A stretch of DNA of 64,000 nt from NCBI GenBank assembly GCA_013399875.1, contig VXAZ01000995.1, forward strand, positions 268,797 through 332,796, read 5' to 3'. A program made the position numbers and the translations under genes. Numbering within the stretch: position 1 is the stretch's first letter; each line of letters begins with the position of its first letter. Of the stretch, positions 39,124 to 51,841 are shown piece after piece. The notes below the pieces were generated by a model that worked only from the letters and a program-made list of their open reading frames with translations, had not been told where the DNA came from and did not search any database. Origin of the DNA: Gymnorhina tibicen (lineage: Eukaryota > Chordata > Aves > Passeriformes > Artamidae).

Positions 39124-42100
39124 GTAAGTTCTGTGACAATATAAATGGAACAATGAATATACCTTGTGTCCTATAGAAATCATGCTGTTTCTTAGGTCCA
39201 CAGCATTGAGGAAATGACAAACTATCATTTGGTATCTTAGAACAGGGGAAGCTTACCTGGAATGTATTAATTTTGTAGATTGTTTTAAAACAAAACATGT
39301 TCCTTCCTTTTCCCTTTCCTTATTTTCTCATTTTCTTTTTCCTTCGTTTCATGCTAATACAACTCACTGGTTCATCCAGCTCTGGAGAGTCTTGCAGATA
39401 ATTTACTCTTAATTGCGAAGGTATAATCAGACCTATTTCTTGAAGTATGCTTCAAGTGCTAGATGTACTTAGCTATTTTTTTTTTCAGTAGTGGAAAGAA
39501 GAGGCCTGTGTATTTTCTGTTTGTTTGGTAGATGTGATAGAAAACCCAGTGTGCAAGAGACTGTGGGGAACTTCTCAATTGATACTACATTGAAAGCGAT
39601 ACTGCACAAGCTCCATCTTTTGAGTTTTATAGCACTGTCTTGCAATATTACATAGAGAATCAAAAAATATAGCCCAACGTGTTAAAAAAGTCATAGTACT
39701 TAGGGGTCCTGTTTTCATTTCTAGTAGCCTGACACACAGACAATATCTCAGTAATGGTATTCTGATTTATCTGCTATGTGGCAATGTTCTTCTTGCTGGT
39801 ATTCCAGTTTATTCAAGTTGGGTTTTTCTGCATTCCACCTGTTGATATCCAAACAATTGGGGCAGTGCCAAAGCAAGTCCTGGTACATGTCCAGTCTGCT
39901 ACTTCATTTGTTATTTGTTATTTGTTATTCACTGAGCTTTACTAAAAAGAAAATTAAAATACCATGTCACTGCAGACTATGAGTTTCTCTTTATTTTAGA
40001 ACAATGTTTACCATGGCAATTTGAGAAACCATCAAATATATTCAAGCCAGTAAGAGTGTGATGCAATTCTGTATATCTCTAGGTTTAAGTCAGTCAGCCT
40101 GCCTGAGATTTCCCATTTTTAGCTAAATAATGAAAACCCACCACCTCTCCCCCATGTCATTTGCACATTTGGTCAATGAGATAGAGTATCTGATGGTGTT
40201 CTTCTTGCCATCTCTTCTGTATGTCTCACAGAAGGTTCTCTGGGTACCAGTACTGGTCAGTGAGCAGGTCCGGATGGGTACGTTTTCAGCTGCCTGCAAG
40301 TTTCACACCGTAAATGCTGGTGTAATTATAAAAAAACTGTGGATGACCTTTCTGACCCCTGAGAAATTTTGTTTGCATTTGATATTTAGTCATTTCTAAC
40401 AGCACCAGTACAAACCCAGCGTGGAGGTGGGGAAAAATATATTTAAGCAGATCTTGTCTCTTTGAAGCCAGTAGAATCTGTTTGGTTTTGCTTGTTCACC
40501 ACTCCTTGTAGTTCATGAGAGTGCAGCTATCTCAGAATTTACACTGATGGGAAGTCATGGACATTTCATCAACACAGAGAAGCTCTAATTGAATGAATAT
40601 TTAAGGATGGGTTTTTATTAGTTTTGTTTGAAAGAAGATAAGGAGACATATAAATGGTAAAATATCCAGTCTTCAACCCTAGTGCCGCTTTGCCCCTTCC
40701 TGACGTGCTCCTGAGTGTAATGTCATTAAGGCATATGGACACGCTGGAGCATGATCCTTAACCTGATGCCATCCTGTGTGTCTCTAATGTAACACCAGCA
40801 CATGAAGCAGGACTCCAGTCAAATCCAGAGCTCCAACAAGGGCAGCCACATCAAGGGTGAAGCCGTAGAGCCTTAGGGGTATGTGCTGAGGGTTTTGAAC
40901 CACTCATTGCCTTTGCCTGCTCATTCCTCCCACCCATGTAACAAGGAGAGGGGTTGCATAAACTCCTGCAGTCCTGGCAACTAGAGCAATATGTATCTGT
41001 CTTCTGGCTTGAGTGAGCAGAAGGATTCCCCATGAAGCCAAACGAGCTTGCGTGATCTTTGATGCCTGCTGGTGTGAGCATTTCAAAGACCTTGAAGTTT
41101 TAGCACTACCCCAGGCAGCAAATATGGAAACATTAGTGACCATCACTCTGACAAGGGGCAGGTGGAAGGGATGGTTTGTCCTCCTGTGTTACCACAGAAA
41201 GCTTCTCCTCTTAGCTAGCTTGCTCATTTATAACTGGGGTTGGAAAGTGCAAGCCAATATGAAATCTACATTAATAGAATTTTGTGGGCTGTATAAATCA
41301 TAAGGGTAACTACTTCACAAAATACTGTCCACTGAGGCATATATTTAAAAGGTTAGATAAAATATCTCCTAGCCATTTTTTCCAGTTCTTTTCTTTTTAT
41401 AGTCCACTGCAAAACAACAATAGATAAAAAGACTGTATATAATGCATGTATATTTTGTTGGGTTTTTTTACCTTTCCCAAAGGAGTCTCTGTGCTTCCCA
41501 CACTAATTGTAGGTTTTTCTGAAAATGCAGCATGAATCATTTATAAATAAAGAGACTTTAAAATCCCTAAAAGACTCCCTGAGGTATTCAGTATTTCAGC
41601 ATAAAATAACTGTTAAATGGAGTTATTCTGAATTAGCTTTTACTGGAAAGTGGTGAAAATAAAGTTTTCTTTTCACTGTGAATGTGCAATAATTCTTTTA
41701 CACAGCTACCCAGGGTAATTGACAAGTGATTTTCATAATTCAGGTTTTAGCAAAGAAATCATCTGAAGTGGCTAACATGAAATGAACAGAGCTGCTATTA
41801 AAATATAGCTTTCAAGAGAAACTGCGTGAGATGTCAGAACCAGGGGCTCTGTGTTGAGACCTTAAAAAATAATTCAGGCTATAAAGTAAAAACACATACA
41901 TTCAAGCTCCACAATAAATTCATACATACACCTTCCTCACACATGCATACAAACACTTAAAATAATAAAGTAGTATTTTTCATCTTTCTCTTAAAATCCT
42001 GTGATTATTTTAGTGCACAGATAACCTTAGAAAGTCAAGGCACTCAGAAAAGGTAACTGATTTGCATGACTCCTTTGGACTTCGTAACCTTGACTGTCCA

Positions 42101-42363
42101 TACCCGCTGTACAATCAGAGGTCACATTTGATCTCTGCGTGTAAAATTATGCAGAGGAAGCTTCCTCAACACTTTGTAGTTGATTGACAAATTGGTCTGT
42201 CACTCAAATGCTCCTTCAACTTATCGTGAACAGTAAAGAAAATTATCTGTTCTGTGCATATGTGAGAAAAAGCCTGTTCATTAACCTCTAGTCTGCTGAA
42301 GCTGTGGAACATATAATGCTTAGAGGAATATGTACTATATAAGAAAAGTATGCAAAAAGATAC

Positions 42364-42393
42364 GGGGGGGGAGTATATATATATATATATATT
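42364..42393. repeat. G-run plus (TA)n microsatellite
   Basis: Eight Gs are followed within a few bases by about ten TA units, with further degenerate TATATA to about 42420. Confidence 0.95.
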
Positions 42394-43558
42394 CAAGTGT
42401 ATATATTTGTGTGTATATCATATAAAAATGAGTGTCTATAATAGAGTATAATAGAGCAGTCAGTATGACATGTATATATTTCATATGTATATGTACATAC
42501 TACACCGGTTTCCACAGAAAATTTTAGGCACGCTTTTTCAGGAATTTTGTACACACATGGTAGCTACAGACCGGCAGACACCTCTGAGATGCTTCCTACA
42601 AATAGTTGTTAGAGCAGGCTTCATAATCTAAGATGCCTGTGACAATTATCCCTCAGATATTCTACCTACACTGTAGCTCTCAGATGCTGGGTTATTTACA
42701 AACATTGCCGTATCACAGTGTAAGGATTTAAAAGCAACTGACAGTAAAGGTAGGGCCTAATTCACTTCAAGTGTTAAGCAGAGGCAACTCAGACAGATTT
42801 AGTGGAGCTATACCTGTTTATCTCAGCAGCAAATTTAGTTTTACATACCATGGAATACTCATCTGGCATCCAGTTGCTTCAGCTTGGGGAAATATTTGCA
42901 AGTCATGTATATGTATGTGTCTTTTTCGCTAACTACTAGTCAGTGTACTTTTATTTATCTGTCTGATTTAGGTGAGAAAAATTAATTTCTCTAGGCATTT
43001 GTCTCTAAATTCTCTATGTGTAGCTGAACCTCAAGTAACGACATCTAGATAAAAATCTGAAGCTAGAAGATGATGACACTTCTGTGCCTTGCCAGATCTT
43101 TTTTTCCCGCCATAAGCCCTGTGTACAGGTACCAGAGAGCAGTCCTGATGCAAACTCTCCTAACTCAAACTTTGTGAAAGTCCTGACCACAACCCTGACT
43201 TGCCAGCTTCTGCCTCACCTCTGGCCGAGAGGAAACATACCAGGTCAAACCTGGAGAGAATGTGTCTCTGCCCTCTTGACAAAATCAGAGAGGTTTTGAG
43301 TAAGGTATTTGCTTCAAATCTTCAAATCTTCGAGGTTGTTAAGTGACACAAACTTCAAAAAGTCCCGCAAACATAAACCTCCACAATTGGTGTTAACATA
43401 ATTTTTTTCCAATAAAAAGTTTTCCTTCTACTATTTAGTAATTTTTCTTTGCCAGTGGCTGACTAGCTTGAAGTCTTTGAAACACTGAGCTTTCTATAAA
43501 ATCCAAATAATTCTCTGTAAATCAAAGTACTTGGCATGCTTGCTGCAAAGCCTGAAGC

Positions 43559-43573
43559 TTTTTTTTTTTTTTT
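43559..43573. repeat. Poly-T tract
   Basis: Fifteen consecutive T. No associated retrotransposon body was identified. Confidence 0.95.
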
Positions 43574-43634
43574 AAGGTAATCTCTAGAAAGTAGTTTGTA
43601 CTCATGTTTTCACAGTGATTAAATATGCAAAGTA

Positions 43635-43875
43635 ATTTTCATGATTATCACCCCGTTCTGAACCAAATCAGATGCGGCTATGCTTCTCTTTGTACAAAGC
43701 CAGTTATTGGATCAGATTCCAAAACAAATCCCCTGAATTTGGCGGATCATCATTTTAAAAGGGGGCTTGTTAAGGTAATGATTAAATTAAACCACCCCTT
43801 TAAGAATATTTAGATCTGGTCCGCCAAGCGGAACGGTCTAATGGTTTTTAAATTAGAAGCTGCGAATGCTAGTGA
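43635..43875. promoter_or_regulatory. Candidate conserved non-coding block
   Basis: CpGs are kept in CCGTT, TGCGGC, GGCGGATC, GTCCGCC, AGCGGAAC, ACGGTC and TGCGAA. Between them are AATGATTAAATTAA and CATTTTAAAAGGGG, typical of homeodomain and MADS-like sites. A small dyad, CCGCCAAGCGG, lies near 43820. The whole reads like an ultraconserved-type enhancer core, but no alignment was possible. Confidence 0.38.
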
Positions 43876-45223
43876 ATTTCTTTTGTGGGTCAAGTGGGTA
43901 TTAACAAATGCTAAGACTGTTCTCTCTTTTGTCATCACCTTGAAATCTGCAAAGAAAAGCGAAGAGTGGGAAAGACACATGGAGAGAAGCACTGTTGGTA
44001 TTTTAACATCAGTGCTTTTAAACCAAGGGCAGCCTCAGATTTACAAGGTTGGATAGGAGAAGGTATGGGATGATGTTGCTAGTAATCTCTTTATACCTTG
44101 CTCTTGAGAAGGAGACTGAAACTCAAATCTTCAAGGAAGTGGAGAACCCAAGTGCATTCAATTCTGGCAGTCTTAAGCTATTGCAGAGGTGTAATAGCTT
44201 GCTAACCACAGAAGCGTGGATAACAACCCCTACCTGTGGCTTCCAGATTTCTTAACCCTGTCAATTTTAAATGTGCTTTTTAGCATCAGATGCTGCTGGG
44301 AATTTGTGGCTGGGAGAGACAGTTGTTTCCTTGTGTGGAGAGGATGGCTGGATCCTTTCCAAAGCTAGAGACTTCAGTTTCTCTTTTTGATACCCCAGGC
44401 AAACTGTTTGTCACTAGTATTTTACATCGCTCAGTACTACCTAATACTGGAGTTCTGTGAATATTGGATTTATGGGGCATAACAATCTCCCTGGTGGGAG
44501 GAAATCCACATTAAAATATAAATCTGTCAAGTCAGGTCAAGTCACAGCTAACAAAATACCAAAGCTGATATTCTGTGCTTAGTCCCTGCTTCTTTTCAGT
44601 CATACATAGGTTTCTGAAAATGGTACCACTTGGACCAAATTTTTCCTGTACTGAAATGATTTAAAAGAAAAATGTTGGTTAGGAGCAGAGGTGAAATTTG
44701 AGTTTCTTTGAGAAAAGTGGGGAGAGAAAAAGCTTTCTGTGTATTCACGCAAAATCCTTGTGACTCTTTTCTTTACAAATAGCCTTCTAAGCAAGGGTTG
44801 TGGTGGAAAGCTACAGAAAAAAGCTGTAACTGGTGAGGTGCACTTCTGCAGGTGAAAAAGTCAGTTTTCAGTTGACTGAATTATGACCCTTTAGAAATTG
44901 CATACTTTGGACAGTATGTGTAGGGCTTTTTGCTAAGCTTGTAAAAAGTGCACTCAAGGAGAGACATGCTCTGTGCTTCTGTATGTGTTGAGGGAGGGAG
45001 AGAGGGCAGAATAAGTTTGCTGTGAAATGAATGATTTTCTGACCTGAAAAAGTGGTTAGGGAAAGTGGCTTACTGAGCTGAGTCTTGGGCTTATTCTCTG
45101 CAAAGCAAGTAGGCAAAATGATCAGGCCAAGACTGATTGGTATGAAGTAGGATTTACAGAGAGAAACACCACTCCAGTGAATCCAGCAGACTGCCTTCAT
45201 TTTCTTATCTGCATCCATCTTAC
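43876..45223. other. Non-coding DNA
   Basis: Nothing gene-like is seen. Some stretches around 44100-44250 faintly recall old SINE text but are too diverged to call. Confidence 0.45.
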
Positions 45224-45744
45224 CCCACCTGGAATGCTGCATCCAGGCCTGGGGCTCTCAACACAAGGAAAATGTGAACCTGTTGGAATGAGTCCAGAGA
45301 AGAGCCACTGAGCTGATCAGAGGGCTGGAGCAGCTCTGCTGTGAAAACAGGCTGAGAGTTGAGGCTGTTTAACCTGGAAAGGAGAAGGATCTGATGAGAC
45401 CTTACAGCACCTTCCAGTACCTAAAGGGGGCTGCAAGAGGGCTGGAGAGACCCTTTTTACAAGAGCATGAAGTGAAAATAGGACAAGGGGGAATGGCCTT
45501 AATGTAAAGGAGGGTAGGTTTAGATTCAATATTAGGAAGAAATTCTTTACTGTGAGGGTGGCGAGGCAGTTGGAACAGGTTGCCCATAGAGGTTGTGAAC
45601 TCCTCATCCCTGTAAGTGTTCAAGGCCAGGCTGAATGGGGCTCTGAGTAACCTGGTCCAGTGGAAGGTTCCCTGGCCACAGCAGTGGGATTGGAACTAGA
45701 TGATCTTTAAAATCCCTTCCAAACCATTCTGTGATTCTATTCTG
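45224..45744 (+). mobile_element. CR1 LINE, 5'-truncated 3' fragment
   Basis: This is a chicken-repeat-1 retrotransposon copy in sense orientation. The text follows the C-terminal part of CR1 ORF2 (the end of the reverse-transcriptase protein) through phrases such as CACCTGGAATGCTGCATCC, GAGTCCAGAGAAGAGCCAC, TTCCAGTACCTAAAGGGGG, GGAAGAAATTCTTTACTGTG and TGGAACAGGTTGCCCATAGAG. It then ends in the short 3' tail CCATTCTGTGATTCTATTCTG. About 520 bases remain. The coding frame is broken by stops, so it is a dead copy. CR1 inserts by target-primed reverse transcription with frequent 5' truncation, which explains the missing upstream part. It is the strongest taxonomic marker in the window and indicates a bird or other sauropsid. 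Confidence 0.96.
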
Positions 45745-46039
45745 TAAGGATTTATCTGTCAGTGGGAGACCTTCATCCTGTGACAATATTTTAATACACT
45801 GAAATCTTCTATTCTAAAAATTCCAGTAAAATGCTGATAAGAAGGTTGTAACTATGACAAAAATAATTAGGGGAATGTTACTGTGTAACAACTGAGAATA
45901 AAAAAAAAACACCCCAGAAACCCACCCTACCAACTGAAAAAATCCAACAAACATTATTCAGCCTTGTTAAACAGTCTTAATTCTGCTCCTTGGGTATAGA
46001 CACTGCAATACATGTGGTCAGTTCTAAATAACCTTCCAT
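45745..46039. other. Flank of CR1 copy, unique DNA
   Basis: A short A-rich and C-interrupted stretch lies at 45898-45925. No gene is seen. Confidence 0.5.
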
Positions 46040-46500
46040 ATCCTATGCAGTCATTTGCATTAAAGCAAACAAAATATTTTAATGCATATCACACTCAAGA
46101 TGCCAGTAAGGCTGATCAGATTCTAATTTGCATGTAAGTTTGTAAAATAGATATTAAGCCTTTGGTTCACATTGCCACATGTAATTATTTTGGTCAAGAA
46201 ACCATTACAGTGCAAGATATTAAATGGAAACTAATGTTAATAATATTAAATTTCACGTAGTTTTTTTCTTTTTTAAAGCAGAGAACTTCTTTCTCTCTCA
46301 CTAAAAAGCCTTTTGGCTTTTCATAAATGTGATTTTGACTCAGGAAGAATATTTCTAACAACATTAGAAAGGTTGCAATAGGTTGTACTCAAGCCATCAT
46401 GCTGTATAGTCTAATCTGACACCACAGTGACCAGGTTGTAATGAAAATCCTTCACAAGAAGGCCTAATTCATAATTAATGCAAATTCACAGCAGGTTTTT
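46040..46500. promoter_or_regulatory. Candidate POU/homeodomain enhancer with three octamers
   Basis: Perfect POU octamers occur at 46053-46060, 46126-46133 and, on the minus strand, 46478-46485. The last is embedded in CATAATTAATGCAAAT next to TAATTA homeodomain words. Further ATGCAT- and TAAT-type words lie between them. Three octamers in about 430 bases is well above the chance rate for this base composition. That it acts as an enhancer, perhaps for neural or sensory POU factors, is inference. Confidence 0.35.
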
Positions 46501-47599
46501 TGTTCTTTCTTTAAAAGCAGAGGACACTGATTATTTTAAATCTGTTTGGACTGTTCCCTTATTCCCAACTATATTTTCCCTAAAATAAAAGTGTTGACAA
46601 ATTTATCTCCCTAAGTGTTTGGTTCCCTGAAGCAGTTCTGCGGTGTACATCATCAGGGCCCAGTTAGTTTGAGAGAGAACCTGCAGTGAAGTTCATTTTC
46701 AGATAACAGTTTTTCCCAGTCTGTGCCTGCCTTGATCCCCTCTCCTTTGTAGCTTTCAGTTTATTGTAGAGACTATCTGTGAGCAATCACTAAGCCTGGA
46801 CCCTCATTCCTGCCTTCACCAAAGGAAAGGTGCGATTGAATCTTGGATTTTGGCTGGGGCTGACAGTTTAAAATTAACTCATCAGTCGGTCCCTATTTTC
46901 TAAGGGCAGAGAAGACACTGTATTTCTGGGAAATGGGCTGCATGTTCTGTCAGGCAGAACACAGTATTTCAACAGCATGACTTTAGAAGTGCATACAAGT
47001 ATTATCTCAGTTTCCAGCAAAAGAAAATGAGATTGAACAAAGCATATTAGTCTAAAATAACTTCATCTTCTCTCCAGTGTTGAGGCCTTAAACCTGAGAA
47101 TCACCCTTTCTGGAAGTGGACACTGTAAAGTGAAGTCATGCCTCAGAATGCCTTTTGGAGCCTGCTGTTTTGGATATGTTGCTGTTGCTACAGGGCAGTC
47201 ATGGATGAAGGTATCCCACTTGTTCCCAAAACTGCAGGCACGGAATGTGTAGCCACAATTATTTGCGGGCTGAAATCACTAGCATGAAGATGGAAAGCAG
47301 GTTGAGAGTCTGTTTTAAATTCACAAACATTGTCTCAAACAGGTTTCCATAATAAAATATAGAATTTCATGATAGCACAAAGAAATAAAATGGATATAAA
47401 CTCCAAGCAAGAATTTTTGGTTTATTCTATGTTTCAAACATTTGTTTGAGGTTTGAATGTGAATATTTTTAGACCACCAGTATCTCAACTGGCATCTAGC
47501 TTTCTCTGCTGAGCTATAAGGTCAAAGCTCTGCTTTTGGGTTATCTGCAGAGGGGATCTTGACTGCATATTGTGCCCTTGATCCCTGCATAAACCAGCC

Positions 47600-47611
47600 A
47601 CTGACGTCAGT
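47600..47611. promoter_or_regulatory. Full palindromic CRE site
   Basis: ACTGACGTCAGT is a perfect 12-bp palindrome containing the full CREB/ATF consensus TGACGTCA. The central CpG survives in CpG-poor DNA. No TATA box or exon is adjacent, so it would be a distal site. Confidence 0.4.
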
Positions 47612-48640
47612 CTGAGTTTCATGTGCAGATTAGAGCTGCGTAAGCTCTTCACAACAAAATCTGAAGTTATGCAAAAGCCTCTAGTAGTTTGCAGTTTGAA
47701 TGTGAAAATAAATCCAGAAGAGGTTTATGTAGAATTTGACTCACTAGCAAACTTTTGAGTAAAAATTCAAAAGTTTTTCTCTAGACTGAAAGGATTATTA
47801 TTATTTTTTTAATGCTTGATGCCATGGTTTTGCCCCCCAGTTTTATATGCTCTCGTGGAAGGCACATGGATTAAACAAAACAAGCAGTGAGGAGCAATGC
47901 CTATACTTTTGAACGTCACCAACAAATCCACAAGTTTTGAATGCAAAGTTTGAAACCCAGAGAACTGGAAGATTGCAAGATGAAGGAATGACATAAACCA
48001 AATGATCAATTTGAGTTGTGGATTGCAAACATTCTCCACTCACAACACAACTGACTGGAGTCAGATTTTTTTTTCTGTCCTGGTCAGGCACTATTCAGAG
48101 CACAACCTGAGGAGTATAAAGTGCATATAAGTTGCCAGCTGGTCTAAGAACTGAAACCAGTAGGAGTTGCAGTGCTGAATGAAAGTCATAAACCTGAAGG
48201 CACAGATCTTTTGTGGCAGATGAGAAAAGGAGATTCTTTCCTAAATATTTGTGAAGTAGAGACGCCCTTTTACAACATTTTTTGTGACTCTTGACCAGTG
48301 TACATTTTACCTAAAGGGATCGATTCCCAATGTCTCTGGGTGAGTTTTTGAACAGGGAAATCAGAACTACACACTGAGGACTTCCATCATAAGAGTTTCT
48401 CTTTCTCAAATAATGTCACTTAATTAAAAATTGTAAAGATATATTTACCTTCTCAGACAGAAATGGATGCCTTTAGAACAGTTCTAGTCTATTAGTAAAT
48501 AATGTACATTATAAAAGGTATATAAATATGTATTTAACCAAAGCATCTGGTCTCTTAGATAATTAATATGCATTGGAGAACTTTCATTAAAGACTTCTTG
48601 CTTTCTTCTTTTTTCTTTAAAAAGTGAAGAAGTTAAATGC

Positions 48641-48667
48641 AAAAAAAAAAAAATTAAAAAAAAAAAA
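48641..48667. repeat. Poly-A rich tract
   Basis: A13, then TT, then A12. No retrotransposed body was found upstream. Confidence 0.95.
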
Positions 48668-49041
48668 TCAACCCACAGAATAATGATAGGCTTGGGACAC
48701 AACCCATAAAAAACAGGACACCAAAACTTCATTAAAACTTAAGGCTGGAGAACTTGTTCTATGAAGCTGATTTTCTTTTTTCGTCTTCTCTTTGACAGCT
48801 AGAATTAAAGGACAAAGTGTCAGCTTAATTTTAAATTTCCTGGCTTTAGTCCATTTGTGTTACAGCCTTAATCAGGAAGAAATAGTTCTGCTAAGGGTCA
48901 TATTATTTTTGGCCCATGGAGGAATGTTCAAGGTGAACTAAAGGGGAAAGCTTTAGGCAGGATGTTACCAGAAATGAGATAGGGACCACATCTGTCCCCT
49001 CAGAAACATTATTGGCATACGGATGCTGCCACTGCATGGAA

Positions 49042-49077
49042 CCAGGGCTGTTCTAGGAGCCAGGGCTGTTCTGGGAG
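49042..49077. repeat. 18-bp tandem duplication
   Basis: Two copies of CCAGGGCTGTTCTAGGAG that differ at one base. Confidence 0.92.
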
Positions 49078-51771
49078 CTCCTTGGACTCCTCTGGAGCAA
49101 CTTGTCCTTCTGTTTGCCACTAGCCAACTCCTCTCATTTTGGCCCAAAACCTCTGCCTTGCTTTGATTAGTTGTGAGTCACCATTTTCTGAGGCTGTGAG
49201 CATCTGAAGGTAAGATTTTTGCTCTTAGAGAACCAAAGGAGCTCTGATCCTAAATGGCACTTTCCAGTTACTGCACAAATGAATATTTAGTGACTGTGCT
49301 TCTTGACGGACGTGCTGTTTGAAAGCTTGGTGTGTTATTTGGAAGAGGTATTTCTCAAATGTTTCACCTGAAATAGAAATATTTTCGTTATATTAAAGAA
49401 GTGGTAAAACAGATAACAGAGTAAAAGGAGATTTGGTTTGAGTTATAAATACTAGCATACATACTCTTCTGACTTGGATCACATCTATCCAGTTTATTGA
49501 GTAAATTATGGAGAGATTTACAAAAATGTAAATTCCATCGCAACCAAATGGAGGTTTATAAAATCTGTAAGATTCTTAAGTGATTTAGTGTTTGATAACA
49601 AATCCAAATTAAGAGCAAACAATTCACAAGTATCTTCCTACCACAGTGCAGGTTTGAAAGCCCTTTGAAATCAATACACAGGATCCCACTGATTTCAGCA
49701 GATTTTGCATCATGCTCTAGCTAAATCATAAGATTAAATCAGAATTTACTCTATATGCTAAAAAAGAGAGGTCTTTTTTATTTCCCTGGGCACAGAACAA
49801 TAATATAATTTTACTCTGTTATACTACTGAGAGAGTGATACACATGCTGAAAGATGAATTCTGATCTCTTAAAGTAGTATTAAGCCAGGGTGTCTCTCAC
49901 ATTTTCATACTGATATGTGAGGAAGCACTTTCTGCTTCATGTGAAATGTTAGCATGATGGCGCTGAAATTTAGAATGAATATAATTCCTGCTGTACCAAG
50001 GCCCTTATGAAAACAAGATTGTTTGTCTTGTGAGGCTGTCCTGGCAAACCAAGGTTTAAGATGAGAAATAAATGCTCTTCAATTTTACAAGAGTGTTATG
50101 CCTCTGAGCTTTGCATTTTTTTTAAACCCAAGGATAGTGTAAGAAGAACCAGTAATAGGGAGGCAAGCTCCCATAGCTTTCATATCAGAAAAGAAATGCA
50201 CACAGCTCTGAAATAAAGGACGAGGACGTTCATTTGACCTGGTTTACTTTATTATAGGGATGCCATTCATGTTTCTATAATTAAACTTGTTTCAGCGCCT
50301 CCATTATAAACTCCTTCTTTTTCTTGCTGAAGCAAATGCTGGCATGCTCCATCTGTCTCAGTGTCCTGGAGTGCCTTGTTTTTATGTTGTTTCTTTTTTT
50401 TTCTTGGGGAGTGGTTGATTGTTGGTTTTTTCCCCTCCTTCATTTTGGAAAGGTTTAGTCTCAATTCTAAGAATGAAACTTGTATAAATTTTATGCCTCT
50501 ATCATATCTGCATCTCTGGAGGTGTCATCATACATCATTCTTCTCATTCTTATAAAGGAAAATGTGCATTTTTACTGGGTCCTGGACTCAGAATTAGGAA
50601 ACTGATCTTATGTTTTCAGTTCTGCCAGATGTTGTCTTGCTGTACTTCTGCACCGATGAGCTCAGAAGGTGTTTCTTCAGCAAGTTCTTTCTGTGTCTTG
50701 ATGCTATGACTCATGAGCTCTGGTGGTATTTGCTGAGGGGACTGAAGTCCCCAGTGTCATAGAGGAGAAAGCTGAAGGGTCAGTGCACCTATTTTGAAAG
50801 TACCATAGTTCCCAGTCTGTGAGTGTCCTTAGAACAGAGGCAATAGCTAAAGAACAGAGATTTTGCGTGGTAAGGATGGTAGGCAGGTGGGAAAAGTAAC
50901 CTCTTTGATACTTGCCATAAATCACCAGAGCTTATCAGGCAGTGTCTTCAGTACGCCAGCCTGTGAAATACAGTTTTGTATGTTTCTTTTTGTCTGTCTT
51001 CCCTGCCTAGGTATCTTTTCAGTTTAAGGTAGGAACTGCAAGTACGTGCACATGTGTGTGAACGAGTAGGCAGGGGTTACTTTTAGCTTCCTTGTGTTTC
51101 TTACCGGGGTAAAACACAACAGTCAAGCTTGGAGAGACGCACTTGTCCCACAAGTGGTTTACATGATCCACAAATGTTTAGCTTGGAAGTCTGGCCCTAA
51201 AGCTTTTCAGGTATGTAAATCCAGTTCTTAACTGCATAAGCGCTTTTGAGGTACTTGCTCCACACCTGAAAATTAGTCCTTGGACACACCAATATATTTT
51301 CTTGGTGTCTGCCCCCTTTTAAGGGTCGGTTCCTTCATGTACAGGTGCAAACAGGCACTCCATGTGCATTTGGAAGGATTGATACACCAACAGTGAGAAT
51401 TCAGGCATGTACACCCACATGAGGTCCACATCCAGGAGTCACTTTGTGATGTTACACTACTGTGTTCAGTGTTTGCATTTAACACTTTTAAAATGAGAGA
51501 AGAGCAAGGAATGAGAAATGCGGAGGCTAATGTTTCAGTTGTGTGGTTCCCATAGTTTTACCTGTTCAAACAGGTTAAAAAAAAGAAGTTTCCTTCTCAG
51601 ACTCATCCTAATATGCCATTTTTTTATAAAACCAGAATCCTTTCGAGAATTTTTTTCTTGCATTCAGTGGTTTGGAACAACGACAATATAAAGTGTTCCT
51701 GTGTAGATAATACTTTGTGGCAAACTAGAATAGACATTTCAGCCAGAAAACCGATTGCAACTTCTACTGCA

Positions 51772-51841
51772 TAAAAAAACAAAAAAAAAAACAANNNNNN
51801 NNNNNNNNNNNNNNNNAAAAACCAAAAAACCAAAAAACCAA
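51772..51841. repeat. A-rich simple repeat spanning an assembly gap
   Basis: C-interrupted A runs (CAAAAAA-type units) lie on both sides of 22 unresolved bases at 51795-51816. The gap is probably a microsatellite the assembler could not size. Confidence 0.95.
51795..51816. other. Assembly gap (N22)
   Basis: Twenty-two N characters. The true length is unknown. Confidence 1.

Larger units (their letters stand above)
39124..43634. other. Unique non-coding DNA
   Basis: No other exon pair or named transposon. Present are TTTGTTA repeats (39902-39929), a POU octamer at 42060-42067 followed by TGACTC, and a G8 plus (TA)n tract at 42364-42393. Confidence 0.5.
46501..49040. other. Unique non-coding DNA
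   Basis: It includes the CRE at 47600-47611, a 10-bp perfect hairpin AAACTTTTGA/TCAAAAGTTT at 47749-47776, and A-runs at 48641-48667. No exon is recognised. Confidence 0.5.

Noticed and set aside
45317..45623. Minus-strand open frames of 73-96 codons as genes
   Set aside because: They are antisense shadows of the CR1 fragment.
47000..47060. Possible additional MIR relic
   Set aside because: Only one short phrase resembles the core. The rest does not align by eye.
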